From: Myxococcota bacterium
GTDB taxonomy: Bacteria > Myxococcota_A > UBA796 > UBA2385
NCBI GenBank assembly: GCA_023150805.1
Contig: JAKLKF010000004.1
Coordinates: 1 to 64,000 of the forward strand
Direction of reading: 5' to 3'
Length of the DNA stretch: 64,000 nucleotides
The notes beneath the pieces are model-generated. The model was not told where the DNA came from, searched no databases, and saw only the letters and a list, made by a program, of their open reading frames with translations. Positions 35,694 to 42,990 of the stretch are shown piece after piece. The translations under genes and the position numbers were made by a program. Positions within the stretch are counted from its first letter, which is position 1. Every line of letters begins with the position of its first letter.

Positions 35694-36310
35694 GGATGCT
35701 CGCTCGCGGCGCGCGCTCCCGCCAACCAGTATCGCATGAGGACGTGCGCCAACGCGCTGAGGTCGTCCGGCTCGCCGGAAAGCGTCCAGGCGAAGCTCTC
35801 CGTTCGGACCATGCCGAAGAACAGGTAGGTCAGCCGGTCGAGGTGGTCGGGCGCCATCCAGGGCAACCTGCCGACCTCGTCCTTTAATGAACTGAGGAGA
35901 CGGTCGTGGACCGCCTTGTATCGGGTCGCGGTGGCCACGTCCTTGCGGGGCGCCTCGCCGGCCATCCCGGGGTTCAGCAGCAGCGACACGAGCCCCCGGT
36001 GATGGTGGGCGACCTGGAGCAAGCCGAGCAGGATGGACTCGAGCCTCTGCTCGGGGGACAGGCTCAGCGGCATGGGCGCTTCCACCGCGCCGATGACCTG
36101 CTCGACGCAGCGGTCGACGAGCGCGAGCACGAGATCGTCGCGACTCCGGAAGTAGTTGTACAGCGATGCCGTGGAGTAGCCGGCTTCCGCGGCCACCTGC
36201 TCCATGGTGAACCCCGCGGTGCCACCCCGGCTCAAGGCTGCTGCCGTCGCGTCGAGGATCCGCATGCGGATCTCACCCACTTCGGCTTCACTTCGTTCTG
36301 AACGGGCCAT
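35690..36310 (-). CDS. TetR-family transcriptional regulator
   Basis: 206-aa repressor, first gene of the RND operon. The HTH is FTMEQVAAEAGYSTASLYNYFRSRDDLV (about residues 34-61). The C-terminal domain ends with FFGMVRTESFAWTLSGEPDDLSALAHVLMRYW. All four genes of the operon overlap by 4 bp, so the repressor is made with the pump it controls (autoregulation inferred). Confidence 0.92.
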   Translation of the reverse strand: MARSERSEAEVGEIRMRILDATAAALSRGGTAGFTMEQVAAEAGYSTASLYNYFRSRDDLVLALVDRCVEQVIGAVEAPMPLSLSPEQRLESILLGLLQVAHHHRGLVSLLLNPGMAGEAPRKDVATATRYKAVHDRLLSSLKDEVGRLPWMAPDHLDRLTYLFFGMVRTESFAWTLSGEPDDLSALAHVLMRYWLAGARAASEHP

Positions 36311-36340
36311 GCGATTTCCTGAAGGTTTCGTCAGACGACT

Positions 36341-36372
36341 TGAGGATTATCTCAGGCCGCGGAGCCCGTCAA
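36341..36372 (-). promoter_or_regulatory. Promoter and operator of the tetR-RND operon
   Basis: On the minus strand TTGACG (36372-36367) is followed 15 bp later by GATAAT, a good -10. The dyad TGAG-N6-CTCA (36341-36354) overlaps the -10, as expected of a TetR site. The arms are only 4 bp, so the operator assignment is weak. Confidence 0.45.
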
Positions 36373-36538
36373 GGAGACGTCGCATGGTCCGGCCGCATGG
36401 CCACGGCGCTGGCGTCCCTCGCTGTGAGCCGGGCGAGGCCCCGTCCTCGGCCGTCGCCAGGTGGAGACCGCGAACACCGCCGCTTCGCCACTGCGGGAGG
36501 AATGCCCGGCGTATTCCCAAGGAATATTCCGCGTGCAG

Positions 36539-37354
36539 CTATGGCTGGGCCGGGCGGCCCTCGAAGCGCAGCGCTTCGGACAGAGCCTCGCGCAGCATCG
36601 GCCCCAGGACCTTGCGGGGCTTGCCTTCGGCCTTGGACACCGTGCCCTGGCGGACGCCGAGGCGATCCGCTGCTGCCTGCTGCGTCAGGCCGAGGCGCTT
36701 GCGCCAGCCGGCGAGGTCCGCTCCGGTCAGGGACGCACCCTCGTCGCGATGGACCCGTTCCGGTTCCTTCACGAGAGTCACGGGCGAAACGGGCATCTCA
36801 GGAGGAGCCCTGGTGAGGTCGACCCTCGGCGCCATCGCCGGCGCCCCCTGCACCACCATGGGGCGCGGGGGACGCTCGACGGGAGAGGCCGGCCGCGGAG
36901 TGACGGGAGGAACAGGACGCCGCTCCACAACGGGGCGGAGCTGGGTCTTCCGGCGGGCCGCCTCCTCGCGCCGGACCCGCTCCTGGCGCTCGGCCATCGC
37001 CCGCTCCCGATCCCGCTCCTCGGCCGCCCGGCGCGCAACCCGTGCCCGCCGCGCGGCCTCGATGCGCTCGGTCTCCTCGCACGCCGCACGCTCCTCCTCC
37101 TGCCGGGCGCGCTCCTCCTGCTCCCGCCGCTCCCTCAGCCGTGCGCGGCGCTCGGCCGCCTCCCGCCGCCCCCGCTTCTCGCGCCGGGCCTTGAGCGCCA
37201 ACGCCTCGTCGGCGACGGCCGCGAGGGCCTCGCGGTGGGCCTGGGCCAATTCGTCGTCGCCCTCCACCACCAACCACGCCGTGAGCGCCTGGAGCGCGAT
37301 CTCGTCTTCCTCGCCGGCCTCGTCGTCCTCCCACTGGTCATCAGGGTCGCGCAT
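36539..37354 (-). CDS. Coiled-coil protein with C-terminal Xre-type HTH
   Basis: 271-aa protein. Acidic N-terminus, then about 100 residues of highly charged Glu/Arg/Ala helix (REKRGRREAAERRARLRERR...), a Pro-rich linker and a C-terminal helix-turn-helix (about residues 222-260: LAGWRKRLGLTQQAAADRLGVRQGTVSKAEG). The ATG at 37354 has GGAG upstream; a GTG is one codon earlier. It follows the other HTH gene by 12 bp. It may regulate transfer or expression of the element. Not a known family. Confidence 0.75.
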   Translation of the reverse strand: MRDPDDQWEDDEAGEEDEIALQALTAWLVVEGDDELAQAHREALAAVADEALALKARREKRGRREAAERRARLRERREQEERARQEEERAACEETERIEAARRARVARRAAEERDRERAMAERQERVRREEAARRKTQLRPVVERRPVPPVTPRPASPVERPPRPMVVQGAPAMAPRVDLTRAPPEMPVSPVTLVKEPERVHRDEGASLTGADLAGWRKRLGLTQQAAADRLGVRQGTVSKAEGKPRKVLGPMLREALSEALRFEGRPAQP

Positions 37355-37366
37355 CACGGGCTCCTG

Positions 37367-37795
37367 TCAGCGCCGCCGCTTCCGGGGCGGCTCGGATTCG
37401 GGCTCGGCTCGCAGATCGACGAGCCAGTCATCGACGATGCGGGCGACGATTCGGTCGAGGGTCGCGGTCTCGACGCTCTGCTGGCCTTCCGGTCGCTCCA
37501 TCCGGCCGACGACGGGTCGAAGCCCCCGCCGCTTGGCCTCGCGGACCACGCGGTTGGTCAGCTCCACAAGCTCGCCGTGCCCGGCGATCAGGCCGTCCGC
37601 CATGAACACCTCCTCCAGCTCGAAGATGTTGTCGATGTTCGCGGTGTTCCGGCCGGCCTCGATGCGGGCGAGCACGCTGCGATCCCAGCTCATGCGCGCG
37701 GACAGCGCCGCCTGGGACGCCCCCTGCTCCTGTCGGAGCGCGGCGACGACGCGGCCGATGATGCTGGACAGGTCGACGGCGTGCGGGATGCTCAT
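37367..37795 (-). CDS. Xre-family HTH regulator
   Basis: 142-aa protein with the HTH IIGRVVAALRQEQGASQAALSARMSWDRSVLARIEAGRNTANIDNIFELEEVF (about residues 12-64) and a short helical tail ending in Arg/Pro-rich residues. The ATG at 37795 starts MSIPHAVD. Inverted repeats lie 26-73 bp upstream. It is cotranscribed with the coiled-coil HTH protein and divergent from the small gene before the recombinase; a master control pair for the element is the likely reading. Confidence 0.85.
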   Translation of the reverse strand: MSIPHAVDLSSIIGRVVAALRQEQGASQAALSARMSWDRSVLARIEAGRNTANIDNIFELEEVFMADGLIAGHGELVELTNRVVREAKRRGLRPVVGRMERPEGQQSVETATLDRIVARIVDDWLVDLRAEPESEPPRKRRR

Positions 37796-37820
37796 GCTGG
37801 ATCCTCTCTTGGGCGAAATA

Positions 37821-37868
37821 TACCCGATAGGGCTTGCGGAGGCGAGACCCGTAGGGTACAGAATACCC
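37821..37868. promoter_or_regulatory. Repeated GGGTA/TACCC sites in a divergent promoter region
   Basis: GGGTA-CAGAA-TACCC (37854-37868) is a perfect inverted repeat. TACCCGATAGGG (37821-37832) and ACCCGTAGGGTA (37847-37858) are related. TATATT, a good -10 for the leftward HTH gene, lies beside the left copy. Likely operators for the Xre regulator in the gap between the two divergent units. Confidence 0.55.
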
Positions 37869-37915
37869 GAGCGGTCGCCGTGCGACAGGGCGCTCCCCCG
37901 CTCGACAGGACGCCC

Positions 37916-38407
37916 ATGACTGCCGCTGAACCCGCCACCAAGAGTCCTACCGCCCCCACCCTCGACCTGCTCCACGCGGACGTGCGCGCGGGCTACGCCT
38001 GCATCGCGACGTTCGACGGCCCCGCTGGCACGAGCTGGATGGAGGTCCGCGGCCGCAGGGGGATGCGCCCGTGCCGTGACCGGTTCATGGCCGCCCAGGT
38101 GCCCACCGTGCGCCTGTGGGTGCCCGGTCGAACGGATGCTCCGGTCGCCGGCGCCGCCGCCAACCGCGACTTCGACGAGGGCCTCCTGACGATCGAGGAG
38201 AGCGCCCGTCCGCATCTCCACCCCCAGGAGGCCGGCACGCTCGCCGCGATGCTGGGCGTGATCCGCGACGCCGCGAACGGCCTGCGCCCGCGCATCCCTA
38301 CCGTCGGCTCGCGCGTCACCGAGCGCGGCACCCCTTCGCTCGGGGGCTGGGCGTCCTGCCTGCCCCTCGGCGATCTGGAGATCGCGCTGAGAATGGCGGC
38401 CGCATGA
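37916..38407 (+). CDS. Hypothetical protein upstream of the recombinase
   Basis: 163-aa protein without signal or membrane segments and with no family I recognise. It has a mixed alpha/beta look (RAGYACIATFDGPAGTSWMEVRG, LTIEESARPHLHPQEAGTLAAMLGVIRDAANGL). It is divergent from the Xre gene and ends 4 bp into an upstream in-frame start of the recombinase (ATGA), so the two are cotranscribed. Could be a cofactor of the recombinase (inference from position only). Confidence 0.7.
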   Translation: MTAAEPATKSPTAPTLDLLHADVRAGYACIATFDGPAGTSWMEVRGRRGMRPCRDRFMAAQVPTVRLWVPGRTDAPVAGAAANRDFDEGLLTIEESARPHLHPQEAGTLAAMLGVIRDAANGLRPRIPTVGSRVTERGTPSLGGWASCLPLGDLEIALRMAAA

Positions 38408-38460
38408 AGCCCGGGATTACGTCAAGCTCCCGGGGTCAGCCCCCCTCGGAGGACCCCCTC

Positions 38461-40209
38461 ATGCCCACCATCGGCGCCGCCTACCTGCGGTGCAGCGACG
38501 CCCGCCAAGACAAGTCGATCGACCAACAGCGCGCCGAAATCCTCCGCCGCGCCGAGGCCGACGGCGTCGTCATACCGCCCGAGAACTGGTTCATCGACGA
38601 GGGCATCAGCGGCCGCTCGACGAAGCGCCGCACCTCCTACCAGCAGCTCCTCCGCCGTGCCGAAGCGCAGCGTGATCACCGGCGGAAGCCCACGGGGCAG
38701 CGCATCGACCGCCTCTACGTCTGGGCCTTCTCCCGCGTCGCCCGCAACATGTTCGACGCGCTCAAGGCCCTCGCCGCGCTCGACGAGGCCGACATCGACG
38801 TGGTCTCGCTCACCGAGCCGGACGCGGGCGACCGCTCCCTCCGCAGGCTGATCCGGCCAATCCTTGCGTGGCTGGCCGAGCGCTACAGCGAGGAGCTGTC
38901 CACCAACGTGCTCCGGGGCATGCGCTCCCAGGCCGAGAAGGGCCGCTGGGTCTACGGGCTGCCGCCCTTCGGCTACGAGGTCCAGGACGGCACCCTCGTC
39001 GTGACCGACGCCACCCGTCCGCAGTTCGAGGTCGTGCAGCGCGTCTTCCAGATGGCCGACGAGGACGGCGACGGCGCCACCCGCATCGCCGCCCGCCTGA
39101 CCCGCGAGGCCATCGCACCACCGTCCCGCTTCGACCTGCCGAAGACCGTCGCCCCCCACGCCTGGCGAGCCAAGCACGTCGCGTGCATCCTCACGAACGC
39201 GGCCTACGCCGGCCACCTGACCCACGACGGCGAGATCGTCGCCCGCGACACCCACGAGGCCGCCATCGACGACGAGACCTTCGCCCGGGTCCAGGCCAAG
39301 CGCCGACTCCGCGACCGGAACCGCAAGGAGGGCAAGGGCAACGGCGCCAACCCGGTCACCCTCTCCGAGCGCGGCCTGCTCACTCCCTGGCTGCGCTGCG
39401 GGACCTGCGGAGGCCGGATCTGCGTCGCCGCTGGCGGGACCCCGAAGAAGCGGACCTTCCTGTACTACTGCGCCACGCGCCAGGACAACCCGGCCGCGTG
39501 CGAGGGCATCTCCATCCGCGTCGAGAAGCTCGACGCGCTGGTCGTCGGCGTCATCGAGGAGCAGGTCCTGGCCCCCGACAACGTGGAGGTCCTGATCCGC
39601 GAGTCCGTCGACCAACTCGCCTCCCACCCCATCGACCACACCGCCGCCGAGCGCGACCGTCTCGACACCCTGCTCACCGACCTCGACGCGAAGATCCGCA
39701 GCACGGCAGCCCAGGTCGTCAACGGCCTCATCGACGCCGACGACGCGAAGGCGATGAACGCCCCCCTCCTCGAACAGCGCGACCACGCCCGCCTCCAGCG
39801 CGCGGCTCTCCCGAGCCCTCAGCCGCCCCCACTCGCCGACACCATCGACCCCGTCGCCTTCCGTGAAGCCATCAAGGAAGCCTGGCACGGGCGCCCCCTC
39901 GAAGCCCGCCGCCAGGCCCTCGACCAGCTCCTCGACGAGGTCCGCCTCTCACCCGGCGGCGTTCAGATCACCTACAGCCTGGCGGGACATCACGGCCATG
40001 ATCCATACGGCCCCCCATACGCCCCGACGTCGCTGCGGCTGCCGTCCACGTCCAGCACGGCCGGGTCCCCCACGTCGACCAGCCCGCTGGTGCTGCGCAG
40101 GCGGAAGACGTCGTTGGTCCCGTCGCCGTCGTCGCTGGTGGAGGCGAAGCCCGGGGTCACCTCCAGGTTGCCGTCGGTCCCGGTGGGATCGGCCATGGCG
40201 CCGGCGTAG
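38461..40209 (+). CDS. Large serine recombinase
   Basis: 582 aa as read here. The N-terminal resolvase domain has the catalytic Ser in AAYLRCSD (residue 12) and SRVARNMFDALKALAAL, followed by the recombinase domain (YGLPPFGYE, WRAKHVACILTNAAYAGHL), a Cys-rich zinc ribbon (CGTCGGRICVA...YYCATRQDNPAAC) and a coiled coil. I chose ATG 38461, which has GGAGGA upstream; an ATG at 38404 is in frame too. The final about 67 codons after HDPYG run through site C into antisense of the MopE-like gene, so the native C-terminus is probably different in the excised circle. Confidence 0.93.
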   Translation: MPTIGAAYLRCSDARQDKSIDQQRAEILRRAEADGVVIPPENWFIDEGISGRSTKRRTSYQQLLRRAEAQRDHRRKPTGQRIDRLYVWAFSRVARNMFDALKALAALDEADIDVVSLTEPDAGDRSLRRLIRPILAWLAERYSEELSTNVLRGMRSQAEKGRWVYGLPPFGYEVQDGTLVVTDATRPQFEVVQRVFQMADEDGDGATRIAARLTREAIAPPSRFDLPKTVAPHAWRAKHVACILTNAAYAGHLTHDGEIVARDTHEAAIDDETFARVQAKRRLRDRNRKEGKGNGANPVTLSERGLLTPWLRCGTCGGRICVAAGGTPKKRTFLYYCATRQDNPAACEGISIRVEKLDALVVGVIEEQVLAPDNVEVLIRESVDQLASHPIDHTAAERDRLDTLLTDLDAKIRSTAAQVVNGLIDADDAKAMNAPLLEQRDHARLQRAALPSPQPPPLADTIDPVAFREAIKEAWHGRPLEARRQALDQLLDEVRLSPGGVQITYSLAGHHGHDPYGPPYAPTSLRLPSTSSTAGSPTSTSPLVLRRRKTSLVPSPSSLVEAKPGVTSRLPSVPVGSAMAPA

Positions 40210-41633
40210 TCGGTGCCGTTGGAGACGACGTCGTTGTACGACCAGTCGCTGTAGTCGAACTGCATGTAGACGCCGACGCCGTCGTTGGCCCACACGACGT
40301 TGTTGAACAGGGTGGGGGCCGACCAGCCCCAGACGACCAGGCCGCCGCCGTAGCTGCCACTGTCCACGGCGTTCCAGGCGACGACGTTGTGAGCGACGGT
40401 GGGCTCGGCGACGTCCTCGTCGGCGTAGAAGCCGATGATGGCGACGCCGCCGCCGTGGGTGCTGGCGGTGTTGTTGGTCACCAGGTTGTTGGCGAAGAGG
40501 ACGGAGGCGGTGTCGGTCTGGAAGTCCACACCGCCGCCCTGGCCGCCGACCAGGTAGCCGGCGTCGTCGGTGCGGCCGGTGTCCTGGGCGCGGTTGCCGT
40601 CGAGCAGGTTGTTGACGATGGTGGCCGAGCCGTGGGCGACCCAGATGCCGCCGCCGTCTCCTGCGGTGTTGTCCAGGAACTGGTTGAACTGGACCAGGGG
40701 CGATCCGTACAGGATGGCCAGGCCGCCGCCGTCGTTGCCGTCGTCGTCGCCGCCGACGCCGGCGTCGTTGTCCTGGATGACGGAGTTGGTCAGGCTGCCG
40801 GCGCTGTCGTACAGGTAGACGCCGCCGCCCAGGTTGTCGCCGGCGGTGGCGGCGTTGCCGTGCACGAAGAGATCGTCGAGCGTGGGATCGGCTCCGTTCA
40901 CGTAGATGCCGGCCCCCCGGCTGGCGACGCCGCCGGTGACGGTGAAGCCGCGCAGCTTCGCGCCGGCGCCCTCGCCGCTGGCGAAGGTGACGACGGGGCC
41001 GCTGCCGTCGCCGTCGATGGTGGTCACCTCGCGGCCGCCGCTGCTGTAGACGTCTGCGTCGACGCCGCCGTAGTCGACGGTCTCGTAGTACACGCCGGGG
41101 TGGACCTGGACCTGCGGGCAGCCGACGGCGCCGGCCACCTCGATGCCGGTCTGCACGCTGTCGACGGGCCAGGCGAAGCTGCCGTCGCCGCCGGGCAGGG
41201 CGTCGACGTCGACCTGGACGGGGCAGAAGTCGACACAGTCGCCCACGCCGTCGCCGTCGGTGTCCCAGTCGGCGTCGCTCACCCCGTCGCAGTCGTCGTC
41301 GACGCCGTCATTGCAGATCTCCTCGGCGCCGGGGAAGACCCCGCCGTCGCCGTCGTCGCAGTCACCCTCGTCCTCGGTCCAGCCGTCGCCGTCGTCGTCG
41401 GTGCCCGACCCGTCGGCCCCGCCGTCCGTGCCCCCACCGTCGGTCCCGCCGCCGTCGGCCCCACCGTCCGTGCCGCCGTCCGTGCCGCCGTCGGCCCCGC
41501 CGTCGGTGGTGGCGCCGCCGTCGCCGGTGGTGCCGTCCTGGCCGTTGGGGTCATCCCCCTGGTTCTTCCAGTCGGCCGAGCAGGCCAGCGAGAGCGGGAG
41601 GGCGAGCAGCGAGGCGTGCAGGAGGGTGCGCAT
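39990..41633 (-). CDS. MopE-like lipoprotein, Cys/Asp-rich, with parallel-beta-helix repeats
   Basis: 547-aa surface-type lipoprotein. The ATG at 41633 starts a signal with lipobox LSLAC. A TDGG/ADGG low-complexity linker follows (about residues 15-80), then a MopE-type DxDGDG...EICNDGVDDDCDG calcium-binding motif and parallel beta-helix repeats (AGIYVNGADPTLDDLFVHGN, GGIWVAHGSATIVNNLL). It ends SDVGAYGGPYGSWP. The last residues (SWP) are encoded by element DNA across site C, so the original host end was displaced. Function likely adhesive or metal-linked, unproven. Confidence 0.85.
   Translation of the reverse strand: MRTLLHASLLALPLSLACSADWKNQGDDPNGQDGTTGDGGATTDGGADGGTDGGTDGGADGGGTDGGGTDGGADGSGTDDDGDGWTEDEGDCDDGDGGVFPGAEEICNDGVDDDCDGVSDADWDTDGDGVGDCVDFCPVQVDVDALPGGDGSFAWPVDSVQTGIEVAGAVGCPQVQVHPGVYYETVDYGGVDADVYSSGGREVTTIDGDGSGPVVTFASGEGAGAKLRGFTVTGGVASRGAGIYVNGADPTLDDLFVHGNAATAGDNLGGGVYLYDSAGSLTNSVIQDNDAGVGGDDDGNDGGGLAILYGSPLVQFNQFLDNTAGDGGGIWVAHGSATIVNNLLDGNRAQDTGRTDDAGYLVGGQGGGVDFQTDTASVLFANNLVTNNTASTHGGGVAIIGFYADEDVAEPTVAHNVVAWNAVDSGSYGGGLVVWGWSAPTLFNNVVWANDGVGVYMQFDYSDWSYNDVVSNGTDYAGAMADPTGTDGNLEVTPGFASTSDDGDGTNDVFRLRSTSGLVDVGDPAVLDVDGSRSDVGAYGGPYGSWP
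39991..40025. other. Candidate attR-type site C
   Basis: Core CCATACGG at 40003-40010. The left half GGCCATGATCCA (39994-40005) is the element half and is the near-complement of the half at 17846-17857. The right half CGGCCCCCCATAC (40008-40020) is the host half, fitting CGGCnnnnnnTAC. Central TA at 40006-40007. It lies inside both the recombinase 3' end and the MopE-like 3' end. Confidence 0.6.
41395..41520. repeat. GTCGGC/CCGTCC-type coding repeat
   Basis: Short degenerate tandem units of about 9-15 bp (variants of ccgtccgtgccgccg) encode the TDGG/ADGG linker of the MopE-like protein. The repeat is within a gene and is likely to vary in length. Confidence 0.7.
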
Positions 41634-41757
41634 GGCGGTCTCCGGAGGAGGAGCCGACCACCTGCCCGCGCGCGCACGAGCGGGCAACCTGCCCGGAGGG
41701 GGGTTCACCTGGATTTCGCCGGCTGTGCCCGACGACGTCGGTGCCTACCTTGTCGGC

Positions 41758-42981
41758 ATGCCCGCACCGCTCCTCCTGCTGGCCCCGCTGCTGACCGCAT
41801 GCGGGATCCCGATCTACGAGTGCACCGACCCGCTGGAGCCCCACCACCCCCCCACCGACAGCACCCTCCTGCACCAGGAGGGCGAGCTGCTGGTCGACGG
41901 CGCCGGCGAGGTGGTGCACCTGCGGGGCGTGAACCTGGGGGGCTGGCTGCTGTGGGAGGGCGCGCTGTGGGGCGCGCAGCCCGCGTCGCGCCACCCCGAG
42001 CGCCTGGCCGAGGGCCCGATGCGCGCCCGCCTGCGCGAGCTGTACGGGGAGCAGGCCGCCGCGGCCTTCGGCCAGCGCATCGACCAGGCGCTGGTCACCG
42101 CGGAGGACCTGGACGCGATCGCGGCCCTGGGCCTGGACAGCGTGCGCCTGCCCCTGAACCACACGGTGGTCGAGGACGAGGCGCGGCTGCAGGTGGTGGA
42201 CGAGCTGCTCCTGGCGGCGGAGGCGGCGGGGCTGTGGGTCTTCCTGGACCTGGGCGCGGCGCCCGGCGGACAGTTCGACAGCGCCCGGGCCGACCCGGAC
42301 GCCACCCTGCTGTGGGAGGACGCCGACGCCCAGGCCCGGACGGTGGCGACCTGGGCGGCCCTGGCCCGGCGCTACCGCGACCACCCCGCGATCGGCGGCT
42401 ACGGCCTGCTCGACGAGCCCATGCCCGACCGCGAGCAGGACTACCTGGACCTGCTCGCCGACGTCCTGGCCGCGGTGCGGGCGAACGACCCCGGGCACCT
42501 GGTGCTGATCCAGGGCACGGCCCAGGCCCTCGACTTCCGTCCGTTCACGGAGCGCCTGGACGAGAACATGGCCTACGAGGCCCACCTGTCGACGGCGGAG
42601 GACCGCCGGGCCCTGCGCCGGGTCGCCGGCTTCGCCGAGCTGGCGACCTGCCACGACGCGCCGGTGTGGGTGGGCGAGCTGGGCGAGGACGATGCCGACC
42701 GCGTGGAAGAGCTGCGCCGGGAGATCGAGGACCGGCACCTGGCGGGCTGGGCCTTCTGGCCGTGGAAGCGGGTCGCCGCGGGCGACCTTCGGGGGCTGGC
42801 CGAGATCGACCCCACCTCCGACTGGCGGACGCTGGTCGAGGACCTGGCGGCGGCCCCCGGCACACCCGGGCGCCTGCCCTGGGGCCAGGCCGAGGCGGCG
42901 CTGGAGGGCTTCCTGGAGGCGGCGCGGCCGGGGTCCCTGCGGCTGCAGGAGGAGACGGCGGCGGCGCTGCTGGGGAGCTGA
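41758..42981 (+). CDS. Glycoside hydrolase (GH5-like) lipoprotein
   Basis: 407-aa protein. Lipoprotein signal (MPAPLLLLAPLLTAC). The GH5-type start VHLRGVNLGGWLLWEG is clear. The general acid is likely Glu in YGLLDEPM (about residues 221-228), and PVWVGELGED (about 301-310) gives the nucleophile Glu. LDSVRLPLNH fits the barrel. This would hydrolyse a beta-glucan-type polymer at the cell surface. It is divergent from the MopE-like gene. The exact substrate is unknown. Confidence 0.85.
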   Translation: MPAPLLLLAPLLTACGIPIYECTDPLEPHHPPTDSTLLHQEGELLVDGAGEVVHLRGVNLGGWLLWEGALWGAQPASRHPERLAEGPMRARLRELYGEQAAAAFGQRIDQALVTAEDLDAIAALGLDSVRLPLNHTVVEDEARLQVVDELLLAAEAAGLWVFLDLGAAPGGQFDSARADPDATLLWEDADAQARTVATWAALARRYRDHPAIGGYGLLDEPMPDREQDYLDLLADVLAAVRANDPGHLVLIQGTAQALDFRPFTERLDENMAYEAHLSTAEDRRALRRVAGFAELATCHDAPVWVGELGEDDADRVEELRREIEDRHLAGWAFWPWKRVAAGDLRGLAEIDPTSDWRTLVEDLAAAPGTPGRLPWGQAEAALEGFLEAARPGSLRLQEETAAALLGS

Positions 42982-42990
42982 GCCCCAGGC

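Larger units (their letters stand above)
17845..40006. mobile_element. 22-kb serine-recombinase element with efflux and redox cargo
   Basis: Delimited by attL-type site B and attR-type site C, whose element-side halves are near-perfect inverted partners. The large serine recombinase sits at the right end, directly against site C, as usual for such elements. Cargo comprises four TetR regulators, one LysR, a redox operon, two complete efflux pumps and two HTH proteins that may control the element. Base composition is lower in GC than the flanks. Boundaries are inferred from the att-like halves. Confidence 0.5.

Noticed and set aside
39990-40209. Antisense overlap of recombinase and MopE-like genes as a regulatory arrangement
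   Set aside because: More simply explained by the junction at site C; the recombinase tail beyond it is host antisense sequence.
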